Position numbers and translations under genes: made by a program. Source: Chrysomallon squamiferum (lineage: Eukaryota; Mollusca; Gastropoda; Neomphalida; Peltospiridae). From it: a stretch of DNA of 64,000 nt. The stretch lies in contig CM022679.1 of NCBI GenBank assembly GCA_012295275.1, positions 30,577,654-30,641,653 on the forward strand, given 5' to 3'. Positions 11,575-22,731 of the stretch are shown one piece after another; position 1 is the stretch's first letter; every line of letters starts with the position of its first letter. The notes below the pieces were generated by a model. It worked only from the letters and a program-made list of their open reading frames with translations, had not been told where the DNA came from and did no database searches.

Positions 11575-14500
11575 AAGATGTGTTCCTAATCTTATATTCA
11601 GTGCAGTTTTGGACATTTTTAACATTTTATTTTATACGTTAACGCATTTGTTACTTTTTCTTTTGTTTGGTGGTGGTGAGGATAAACTGAAGGTGATCGT
11701 AAATTGCTTTAAAAAATATAATAAATCGTTTCTGATATTGTCTTGCAAACATTATAAGAGCAATTAATAGCTGTGAATAGTCAGTCACGAGCGATTTGTA
11801 AAGTTAAACCAGGAGGTTATTACTGTCAACGTTTCTGTCTGCTATGTTTTTCTCCAGTGCCTGCCTGTCTGTTTGAACTAGGAACACTACGTCTTTAGCA
11901 CCTTTACACATTTGATTTCAATAAATATGATGTCATAAATACGTTTGATGACTTACTGATGATTAAAAGACGCTTTACTTTTATGAAAGCGTTTTTATTT
12001 GAATGGTCTTGAATTGACATAGAAGTATTTACTGTTTCTGTTATGTGTTACTAATATATATGAAGTAAAATAGATTTTATAACGTGTAATCTGTATAAGT
12101 TCTTTAATCAGTGCTTTTATTTTCATCATCGTCATTAATATTGCTATTACTTTTGCCTTACTTAAAGCCTTTGAAGAATAAACGTTTATGACGTAACTAC
12201 CATTGTTATTTTGTGTACTGTTACTAATGAGTGTGAGTATAATATATGTTTGTGTGGGGATATATGTACAGTGTAATTGAAGGAAAAAACCCCTCAATAA
12301 CCTAAAAATTCAATGTCTTCTTCAACAGAAGTTAGAGACAATTGAAATGAAAATGCATAAATAACACAAACGTTTGAAGATAAAAATAATTAACATACAA
12401 CAGAAAAAAAAGCGTTAAAATCTTTTAACAACGAGAAACACACACACACACACAATCTCACTATCTCTAATTCTCTGTATCTGTCAGATTTTATGAACTT
12501 TTCCTCTCTTTTTTTCTCTGTGTGTTTCTCTCGCTGTTCATTGATCAGTTTAATCCATGTCATTTATAACAAATTATAGTTGATTCTTTAGTGTGGCTAG
12601 TACAATGGTTAATAACAATATCCTAACAAAGTAAAAGCTATTGGAAAACATAAACGTTACACGACCAATTTCTTTATCACTATTTTCTTGGAGATGTATT
12701 TTAACAAAGTCCTACGGTAAGGGATATAATCTTGCCATTTCAAACATAAACGAGCAAGAGATTTATGCTGAAGGGGCAAAAATCTTCTTGCCTGATGCCA
12801 AAGTCGGCATCTTTCCCCTCTGTAACAACTATACCGTGTCAGTTTCCTTAACAAAACCAGCGGAGATATTTATCACGTCTGATAATATCAATCAATAAAA
12901 ACTATGTTCCTTTCACAGAAAAAACACAGACAGATCTATATTTCTTTCATTTCATCATTTCATAAGTACACATTAATACTGAATAAAACTGAAGTATCGA
13001 TTTTACTAAAACGACTATGAAAATATATTAAATTCGTCTAAGAAATTAACGGCTTTGCTTATCAGGTTTTCCTCCGGAAGTTCACAAGCAGAAGGTAATA
13101 AAATAACAGGTAACAGGTGACGTCACTCTGATATTTATCCAGTGAACGATTTACCTTGACCGGTCCCACCCTACATATTTCCTAACTGCGAGGTTTAATA
13201 AAGAGTTTTATTTCTAAACGTATTTATCACGTCACTTGCTACATTATAAGGTAACTGCATGGAAGGCTGTATAATTTATTAGTGACATGTAAAAAAATTT
13301 TAGAAACAAAATGGAATCAATGAAACATGTTAAATGACATCTGGTATACAGGCTACACAAGTACACGCACCCATACCTGTCATTGGGTGTGGTGACATTT
13401 ATGGTTTGCAGTCGAAGATCATCCAAAATTAAAAGGTATTTTTTACCTTTTCAAAAATATTACTGAGGACCTCGTAGTATAAGCATTCCAGTGACTTCTA
13501 AACAGATATAATGAATTTAAGAATGAAAAATCAGTTTATGTAATACATTTTTCTTTACAAAAATCTTTAAGTAAGCAAACTCTTGGCGTTAGAATACGTT
13601 ATATATGATATGCATTGTAATATATAATATAACACAGAGTAAATACCTGTATAGCAGTTCAGAAGAGGACAATACAATGTACATTATAAATTAAAAACTC
13701 TTTTACTCCTGAGTATGTGAATATCGAGGTAAATTAGAACACGTGTTCAGTTCATAATTTACGGAATAAAGCTATATATTTTTTTTAAATATAAAATTAA
13801 TTATTTCTTGGTAAGATCAATGTTAGAACATGAAAAAAGAAGAAATCAATTATTTTGCATTTGACAACCTTTATTATAAATGTAATATTTGAACGTTTAT
13901 TCTGTATTAAAACAAAATACACAAGTCTTATTTACGAGATGTTTATTGAACTCAGATGTGTAAAGGTGCTAAAGACGAAGTGTTCTTGGTATAAACAGAC
14001 ACTGACAAAAAGCAGAGAAGAAAGAAAAGTTTACAGTAATTAGCGCTGTTTACATTGTATCAAAATTTAATCTTTCAAATCTGTTTGGGATTACTGAACT
14101 CTCTTCATCCATGAAAATAACAGAAAAACTATCTAAAATATTTTGATTATACCATTTATGAGTGCCAGTTTCTCTATAAGAAAACAGAAATAAGGATAAT
14201 AACAACATCTACAACAACAACAATAATGTTTAGAAAGCAACTTATCGAATGTGTTAATCCATCAAATTGAACTGATAGATGCTAAGCATCAGTGTTATTC
14301 ATAACAAAACATGATCGTGTATGTTATGTACATCTATATCCGATTATTTCTTCGAGCAACCTTCAAAAGTTTTGGGACAACTTAATGGACAGAGACTTAA
14401 TTTCCCTCACTAATTTATGAAATATATCTGCTTAGTTTCCATATGAAATATAAACGAATCATCAGGCTAGATTTGGATATCCTTAATATATTCAAAATTC

Positions 14501-14652
14501 CGAATTGGTGAACTTATATTCTGTGTTCAGAAAATTAAAAAAAACCCACTGTACATTCATGCATTATGTTCGTCAGAAACTTCTCTCTTTTCGTTATTAT
14601 GAAATAAATCTGAATTATTAGCAGTATTATAAGATATTAGTGTAAATACGTG
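11575..14652. other. Convergent spacer of unit 1 with 3' UTRs
   Basis: No coding gene seen. The + gene polyadenylation signal AATAAA is at 11920-11925; the - gene equivalent (TTTATT on +) is at 13942-13947. Sequences around the two signals (11885-11925 and 13940-13982) are inverted copies of each other sharing GTCTTTAGCACCTTTACACA, so the duplicated genes were inverted along with their 3' flanks. A conserved hairpin-like segment lies near 12770-12822. Confidence 0.7.
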
Positions 14653-15717
14653 TTACAACATACTCGAACAGGCTACTAGTTCACTGCAGTTTAGATCAAA
14701 TTTCCAAGCTAACAGAAGTAAAACAAGGACGATAGCTATACTGCTTATAGTAAGAAACCCATAATGATGCACATCTTCTGTTCTTCCATGGAAATTTTCC
14801 AGATAGACGTCACTGCCAGAGACATCATCTTTTTCTTTTTCTGTTTCTTCCAAGTAATCTTCGAGATAATCATCAGCAAAACACAGCATCTGTTTCAGTG
14901 CTATCAGACAAGGCAGATCGATTTTATCATTCAACTCAATTTCACTTTCGTAATTCTGGATTGGGAAAATGTGACTCCGAGGCAGAGCTATCAACTGGGA
15001 CACTCCTTCGACAGCTTCAGCAACAGCATCACTGAAAAATATATTTCCAGCATTTTCACTGACTTCGGGGTAAAGTTTGACAACCTTCGTGAGAAGTATA
15101 CCTGAGTGAGTGCTGCAAAAATTCAAATTATCTACAAAATTATTTTTCAAATTACGTTCTGATTGACACCAATGCCAGATGTAATAGCAGGACAGCATAT
15201 TGTTGCCAAATTTTCAAAGATGTTTGAAAAAATCGATTTTGATTTAATTTTTGGAAACATTCATATGTATAGATGGCTATATATCTTTGGTGTGCCTTAT
15301 ATTGAATACGTTTTGTAGTTTCGACCAGACTGTCAGGAAATACATCCAAAGTGCAGTTGTCGATGACAAAAGCAATTCAGTGTATTTTATCTCCTGACGT
15401 AGGACTTTTGTTGTAACCCTAACTGTCCGAAGTTTCAGACAAAGGTGGATGGAACTGTAAAAACGCCAACAACAACAATAATAATAACAACAGCCACTAG
15501 TGCAACAGAATTAATGATAATAGTAGCAAAAAAATAACACAAAAACAATAATAATCATAACAGCTGGAATTAAATCAGTAATACAGATAACAAGAATAGC
15601 AACCACAACAACCACAAGAACAGCAACAACAATAGTGCTTTCAAAGGATATCCGGAACCTTATCTTCAACATTCGGAACTAATAAATAAATAAATAAATA
15701 AATAAATAAATATGCTT

Positions 15718-15792
<75 letters not shown>

Positions 15793-16607
15793 CACTACTA
15801 CTAATTATAATAATAATGTGATGAATATGATGGTGATGTTGATGAAGTAAGAAAAATTAACAAGACAAACAGTCAAGTGGTGACACAGGTTTTATCACAT
15901 GGTTCTTCATTATTTTCAGAGAAAGAAGAAAGCCAGTTTAGATTAGAGTTCAAAATTGTTATAGTTACAATCTAACAGAATAAAACCGTTCTAGGATTTC
16001 TTTTAACTCGACCTCTGAATACTGAGTTCACCGTGTTAACGAAACTGGATTTTCCCGATCCAAACAATCAGGTCAGCAGAATATTTAAGAACTGTATTTC
16101 GAGACCTTGCACAAGAGTATTTTTTTTCGCTTTGTTTTTAGTTCTGTTTTAGGTAATTCTTATTGTACACATACCCAAAATCAGTGTAACCGTTTTCTTG
16201 AAAATAATATCCTATTTTATTAATTGTACCGCTAAACAGATACAAATCATGTCCACCTCCAAATGTTGGTAATTTCGCTGATTGTACATAGAATTCCCAT
16301 TGCCAGCCTTTAGTGGAAGTTTTTCTGGTGTGTTATTGCCTTTAAACCTCAGTTTGAAGAGAAAAGCATCATTGTGATTTGTGTATGATCCAGAAGAGTT
16401 CCAGCTGAGTGGATTGTATCCACCAAACACGCAGTGATCTGTGTTGTAACATACTGTAACAGTTGGACCCTTATTGTCACACTTAGTGTGAAACACCTGA
16501 CCACTACACCCATCTCTTGTGGCTTTCAACAGAAGTTTGTACTTTTTATACCCACCTGTCCACTTAGACATCTGATTCTGATCTTGTTTACTGAAAGATA
16601 CAGCCAT
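14653..16607 (-). pseudogene. Decayed membrane-anchored IFI44-like copy, unit 1
   Basis: Remnants of five of the six exons run in - order. Exon 1 (16607 down to about 16150) has a 4-base deletion near 16270, after SMYNQRNY, and lacks its 3' end; exon 2 is gone. Exon 3 (about 15988-16130) has small deletions and TGA at 16068-16070 just before the P-loop. Exon 4 is reduced to about 40 bp near 15640-15682. Exon 5 (15283-15454) has in-frame TAG at 15419-15421 and TGA at 15377-15379, and a donor changed from GT to AT. Exon 6 (14653-15101) stays open and keeps the acidic linker and C-terminal membrane span (SSIAIVLVLLLLAW). However, it has lost four codons after the acceptor, and TKVD has become TKVV. 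The lesions are too many for sequencing error, so this is a pseudogene. Confidence 0.9.
15658..15792. repeat. (AAAT)n followed by (CTA)n microsatellites
   Basis: About 8-9 TAAA units, then about 24 CTA triplets, where the intact copies have exon 4 and intron 3. The repeats flank or replace deleted sequence. Confidence 0.92.
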
Positions 16608-16842
16608 GTTTTGAAATCTGTAAAATAAAGTTAATTCTGTAAAATAAGCAGTTTATTAATATGTTATTCTTCACGTACTGAATACAAATACTGAATATCT
16701 CTATCTATAATATCACTATTCAACAACAGAAAATAAGCAATGTGCATCTCATATTAGGAGGTCAACAAAATAAAATTAACAGACACATATGTATACACAC
16801 ACGCAAGCACATACAAACACAGTTTTCAAATTTGTTCGATAC

Positions 16843-16973
16843 CTGAGCTCTGCAAGTTTCCAAAGTAGTTGATGAATTGTCCTTGAGACTCGTAACGATT
16901 GTACTTTTACACAGCGGGCTCAATAGTGTGACCTACTTACTGCAGTGAACGTTTAGATGATTAAGTCTTTATA
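16843..16973 (-). promoter_or_regulatory. Leader exon and TATA box of the - strand copy, unit 1
   Basis: On the - strand, TATAAA (+ 16968-16973) precedes a predicted leader exon ending at 16843 with donor GTATCG, the same as at 29468 in unit 2. Its sequence differs from the + gene promoter, so the two gene types carry distinct promoters. Confidence 0.45.
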
Positions 16974-17138
16974 CACAGCGGTGCTGTTATTATTATATTT
17001 TTCATACTTCTTTAATTTCTCACCTTTTATTTCTTTCTTCTTCTTCTTTTAAAGTTTTACTGACAGGGTTGTCGAAGATTAAATCGATATCTAAGTGGAT
17101 GACGAGATGGACAGAGTCTGCATTCAGTTGTTGAACAG

Positions 17139-17463
17139 ATTTCAAAACATGGATGTATTTTTCAGTAAACAAGATCGTAATCAGATGTCTAAGTGGACAG
17201 GTGGGTACAAAAAGTACAAACTTCTGTTTAAAGCCACAAGAGATGGATGTAGTGCTCCACTCAGCTGGAACTCTTCTGGATCATACACAAATCAAAATGA
17301 TGCTTTTCTCTGTCAAACTGAGGTTCAAAGTAAATAACGCGCCTCAAACTTTTCCCGTACTGGTTGGAAATGGAAAGTCTATGCACAATCATGCAAATTA
17401 CATTTGGAGGAGGACATGATATGTATCTGTTAAACGTTACAATTAACAAAAGCGGAAACTATT
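17139..17463 (+). pseudogene. Truncated TLDc exon fragment between units 1 and 2
   Basis: A + strand exon 1 remnant with ATG at 17149. It begins like the intact copies (FSKQD-NQMSKWTGGYKKYK), then lacks about 29 codons between GCSA and PLSWNSS. A one-base shift follows near 17310, and further codons are missing near 17400. Homology ends at 17463 inside the TINKSGNY region, where the sequence switches to the start of the unit 2 upstream block. There is no GTPase part. Confidence 0.88.
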
Positions 17464-18019
17464 GTTCAATACTTGTGCAAACACATTCGCTGTGCAATAT
17501 ATTCATTGTGCAAACACAATCAGTGTTGATTAAATTTGTAGTATCTAGATCACATGCTCCGTTCACGTGGGTATGAAATAGAAAACGAAGAAGAAAAAGA
17601 AATAAGAAATATCTGCTGGGAAAAAAAAGTATATATATATATATAATAAAACAAAACAATACAAAAAAACAACAACAAAACAACAAACACACACACACAC
17701 ACACAGAAGAGACCCTCACACAAAAAAAAAAAAAGAAAAAAAAGAAAAAAGAACTACAAAAAACCAGTACAGCAACTGTAGTTGTAATAGCAGCAGCAGT
17801 AGTAGTATTAGTAAATGAAGTATATATCAGTAGCCGCAGCAGTAGAAGTTATAGCAGTGGCAACAGCACAATTAATAAAAGTAGTTGTAATTGTGGACAT
17901 GTAGCTTTTATATTTATAAAGTAATTATATTTATTTTATTTCATTTATTTATTTATTTAAAAGCAAAATATAGCTCTGCAGTTTTAAATGAAGGACGTAT
18001 GTTGTAAGACTTAGAGATA

Positions 18020-18700
18020 TTGCTATGCAAATACATTCGCTGTAGCAGATGGCCATACGATCCAGGAAGTCGTGTCAAACAGCCACTACAGTGAATCAAT
18101 ATTTCTTGGAAAAGGGAAAGGCTACATAGAAGTAACATTTTACTGAGAAAGTCATTTTCTTTTCTAAGAATAAGTCTGACATTAAAAAAGAGGAGAAAGA
18201 CGATAAGAACAAGTGAAACTAGACGTTTAGGAAATCGCAGCGTTACTAACAAAGATAAAATAAAACGCTTTGTAATGCAGAACATATCACTGCAAATGTA
18301 AACGACGCTCATGTGTTGTGAAGTATGTGTGATAAAAATAGAAATGTTGCGTGGTAACTATGTGACATGAGCCACGTTTAACAGAGCGTGAACGAACATT
18401 AATGTTTCTTAGAAAAGGAAAAGCGAAAACACACGTAGTGTTTTACTAAGAAATTTGACTGGTGTCTCACATTAATAAAAAGGAGAAAAGACGAAAGGCA
18501 CTAAGAACACGTCAAAGTAGAAGTTTAGGAAATCGCAGCTTTCGGGTAAGTACTAAGACAGATAAAACATATTGTGTTTTAACGTGTATCTATGTCTGTA
18601 TTGAATAATTACATCAGGCAAAGTATACGGTATTTATTTATTTAAATGCAGAACATATCACTGCAAATGTAAACGACGCCCATGTGTCGTATGCTACTTC
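18020..18700 (+). promoter_or_regulatory. Tandem-duplicated upstream block with ISRE-like sites, unit 2
   Basis: Matches the unit 1 block. The GAAA-rich sites are GGAAAAGGGAAAG at 18108-18120 and GGAAAAGCGAAAAC at 18417-18430. The function is inferred from conservation across the three units. Confidence 0.4.
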
Positions 18701-18745
18701 CTGCTTCAGATAACCCATTTTCTATTATGAGATAATCTATTCACC

Positions 18746-18891
18746 TATAAATGTCCGGAAAATTGTACTTGGCAGGGGAGCAAACAGTATTTACGTGAAA
18801 AGTCTACATTAATTACACCAGTGAAATTACCCAGTGGATTAAATCTCAGCTCCTCCGGCTTTTAGCCGCAAACTTTGACATCATTATACAG
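18746..18891 (+). promoter_or_regulatory. TATA box and predicted untranslated first exon, copy 2
   Basis: TATAAA at 18746-18751. The leader exon ends at 18891 before GTAACT (CAG|GTAACT), the best donor of the three units, and joins the acceptor just before 19396. Confidence 0.55.
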
Positions 18892-18938
18892 GTAACTCAA
18901 AACAATATAATATTTTCAATTAATCTTAGTGTGTGACC

Positions 18939-19069
<131 letters not shown>

Positions 19070-19405
19070 GGGAGATAAGTGATTTGTTACGGAATGACCC
19101 ATATGTTGTCTATTGACGTAACTCGGCTGTAATCGATGCGCAAAGCAGGTTAAGCGATACATTATGTGTGTATGTTCATATATAGGTATGTAACTACTGT
19201 ATTAACTTAACGTGACTATACATATCTGTAATTTGAATTTTTATTATTAATGTAATGTAGTTAGTTTTCAATACATCGTACTACCATGAAGTATTTATAA
19301 TCAGTTATTGAACAGTGAAATCCTAATATGACATGTACACGTTTGGTATTCTGTACATAAAAAAGGAATATAAGACTTAACTGTTTATTTTACAGATTTC
19401 AAAAC

Positions 19406-20538
19406 ATGGCTGTATCTTTCAGTAAACAAGATCAGAATCAAATGTCCAAGTGGATAGGTGGGTACAAAAAGTACACACTTCTGTTTAAAGCCACAAGAGA
19501 TGGGTGTAGTGCTCAGGTGTTTCACACTAAGTGTGACAATAAGGGTCCAACTGTGACAGTATGTTACAACACAGATCACTGTGTGTTTGGTGGATACAAT
19601 CCACTCAGCTGGAATTCTTCCTCAGTATACACAAATCACAATGAGGCTTTTCTCTTCAAACTGAGGTACAAAGGAAATAACGCACCAGAGAAATTTCCAG
19701 TAAAGGTTGGCAATGGGAATTCTATGTACAATCACGCAAATTACGGACCAACATTTGGAGGTGGACATGATATGTATCTGTTTAATGGTACAATTAATAA
19801 AAGCGGAAACTATTTTCAAGGAAATGGTTCCACAAATTTTGGGAATAGTTACAATATGAATAGCAAAACTGCAAATGACATCACCAACAGCAATCTGAAA
19901 TTTCTGGATATAGAAGTGTACCAGGTGGAAGGTGGGTAAACATATATTTCAAGACAAGAACTGAAGGAAAATGAAATGTAGACATTTAGGCTATTTATAA
20001 ACATTTCTAAAGCAGTAACAATAGTAATAGTAGAAGAAGAGTACTACTATTACTACTAATAATAATGAAACAGCAAATTCGGCAAATATTCAGTGATGAC
20101 AATGAGTGAATGTCTATTTTTGTGCTTTTTCCGATGTAATTTGGTCTGTTTGTTTGTTGGTTTTGGGTTTTTTTCTCCGAGAAGATTAAATAAATGAAAA
20201 TAAAGTAAATCAGTTTTAATTTAGTGTTTATTACATGTTGTCCTCCTCTGATATTTTGTGTTGTGGGTTTCCGAAAACATTAATATAAAGTAATTATAAG
20301 AATCTATTTTAACTTACAGATAGAAGAGGAAATCCAGAAGAACCATGGAGGAAAATACCAGACATTTCAGTCAATGTAATCTCTCTCCACCCTTAAACAT
20401 CATAAATAATCTTCATAACAAACAGTATTTCTCTATTTCTGTTATAGAATTAGAGATTAGTCAATGAAATAAATCTCTGATATACGAGTTTGATATTTTC
20501 TGATTACGTTTGTTTATAGAACCTATATTTACGACTCC

Positions 20539-20569
<31 letters not shown>

Positions 20570-21654
20570 AGAGAAACTTTTCTCTAACATTTGATACTAA
20601 GAAGGAAGAAGAAAAAAAAAATTAAAAAAACTAAAAGATAAATCATTATAACATTTTTAACTGCGCTGTCTTCATACACTAATAAACATATTTATTTTCT
20701 GTATTTATTTATCTATTTATTTATTTGACAGAAACTTAAAACGGAGCTAGACAAATACACGCCTGTCGAAGGGCTCGAAAAACAGTTCGTAAACATACTG
20801 CTGACAGGACTGGTTGGATCAGGAAAATCCAGTTTCTTTAACACGGTGAACTCTGTGTTCAGAGGTCGAGTTACAAGCAAAGCTAGAAGTGGTGGAGCAG
20901 AACACAGTTTGACTACAACGGTTTGTTTCTGTCAGATTGTAACTGTAACAGTTTTGAACTCTAAAGTAATCTGGTTTTCTTCTTTTTCTGAAAGTAACTG
21001 AAGACCCATGTGATAAAATCTGTGTAACCCACTGAAATGTAAACCTTCTTATTTATTTCTTAATTCATAATGATCATTATCATGCTCTTCTTCTTCTTCT
21101 TCTTCTTCTTATTATTATTAATATTAATGGATATTTATTTATTTATTTTTTTATTGATTAGTTTCGAATGTACAAGATCAAATCTAAAGGCTCGACATAT
21201 CCTCTCAAATTTCGACTGTGTGACACTCGAGGACTTGAAGAAGGTCAAGGACTGGACATTGTGGATCTCGTGTCACTGTTGGATGGTCATATTTCAGACG
21301 GATATGAGGTAAGGACAGACAGAAAACAGACAACTGCCGTTAGAAATACACTGCAACACTTGTATATACATAATTATATACTTTACTACAATATCAGGCT
21401 TAATAGCTAAAAATAATACAGGTGTAATCACAATTACTACTACTACTATTACTACTATTACTACTGCTACTATTAGAACTTACTAATAATACAACTACTA
21501 ATACTGCTCCTAATACCACTATTATTAATATTATTATAAATGTTGTTTCAATTGTTTGTGGCTTATGTTCTTATTGACTGTATAACTCGTATTTTTTTCT
21601 GGCTGTTATTGTTGAAGTTGTTATAATTATTATCATTCTTGTTGTGAGAATTAC

Positions 21655-21714
<60 letters not shown>

Positions 21715-22731
21715 AGTTGTTATTGTTTTTACAGTTTACGGTTTATTATTGTTGTGAGAGTTACTATTACTCTTATTATTGTTGTTTTGGTTTTTACAGT
21801 TCAATCCATCTTTGTCTATAACCCCGGACAGTCACGGTTACAACAAAAGTCCTACGCTAGGAGATAAAATACACTGCATTGCTTTTGTCATCGACAGCTG
21901 CTCTTTGGATGTATTTCCTGACAGTCTGCTCGAAACTATAAAACGTTTTCAACAGAAGGCAAACCAAAGAGGTACAGGGAATAATAAACATAAATAAATT
22001 AAAAATTAAGTTGAATGAAAGTTGATTTTAGCAAACATCTTTTTAAAATTTGGCAAACCATGGAATGACTAGTGCAAGACGAAATAACTGTATGGCTAAT
22101 TTCAATGTTTGCAACATTAATTCGTATAAACGATAATAAATTAATACAATTGTAATTAGTTACCTGTTAGTTATAGTGACAAGTACTGAAGACAATAAAA
22201 AAACTAAATGATTTCATTGCAATTAGGTACATCTTAATTGTATTAACATGTATACATGATAACAAATTTGTAAATGAATAAATTGTACCACTTTAATTAA
22301 CTTAATATTATTTATATTTAAAGCTGTACAAGGTAATATCAGAATAAATAGATATATGATATCACGTTAATTATTTACAAACTGGCAAATATAATAAATG
22401 AATAAATAAATATTATGATATCATTTTAATTACCTGCATGTTAATATTGACAGGTATACCACAGGTGGTTCTTCTCACGAAGGTGGACAAACTTTGCCCT
22501 GAAGTCAGTGAAAATGCTGGAAATATATTTTTCAGTGATGCTGTCGCTGAAGCTGTCGAAGGAGTGTCCCAGTTGATAGCTCTGCCTCGGAGTCACATTT
22601 TCCCAATCCAGAATTACGAAAGTGAAATTGAGTTGAATGATAAAATCGATCTGCCTTGTCTGATAGCACTGAAACAGATGCTGTGTTTTGCTGATGATTA
22701 TCTGGAAGATTATTTGGAAACACACGAGTAA
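19406..22731 (+). CDS. IFI44-like TLDc-GTPase protein, soluble form (copy 2)
   Basis: Six coding exons: 19406-19931, 20320-20375, 20732-20920, 21162-21308, 21800-21971 and 22454-22731. They match copy 1 in every exon length and phase and give 455 codons with no stops. The P-loop GLVGSGKS, DTRG and TKVD motifs are intact. The TLDc part differs from copies 1 and 3 in one surface-like patch (NHANYGPTFGGGHDMYLF instead of NDASYGPMFGGGYDLYLF). In that patch it resembles the - strand copy of unit 1 and the fragment at 17.4 kb, so the gene is a mosaic. Intron 4 has extra acceptor-like TTACAG sites near 21713 and 21730 ahead of the real one at 21799. It ends DYLETHE with no membrane anchor. Polyadenylation signal AATAAA at 23077-23082. 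An immune GTPase role is inferred from the family. Confidence 0.87.
21653..21713. repeat. (ATT)n microsatellite in intron 4 of copy 2
   Basis: About 20 ATT triplets ending in TTACAG, an acceptor-like site. Confidence 0.92.

Noticed and set aside
11531-11767. A hydrophobic 78-codon + frame overlapping the end of the + IFI44-like exon 6 (also 22688 and 36533)
   Set aside because: It overlaps exon 6 out of frame and runs into the 3' UTR. It is shortened in unit 3, and no splice site would join it to the upstream exons in frame.
12641-12898. An 85-codon + frame in the convergent spacer, also at 37634
   Set aside because: It is broken in unit 2, has no family resemblance, and the overlapping - strand frame is equally well kept, so there is no sign of coding selection.
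14764-15105. Open frames antisense to exon 6 of the IFI44-like genes (also 25958, 39756, 11284, 22441 and 36286)
   Set aside because: These are reverse-strand shadows of a highly similar coding exon and have no independent support.
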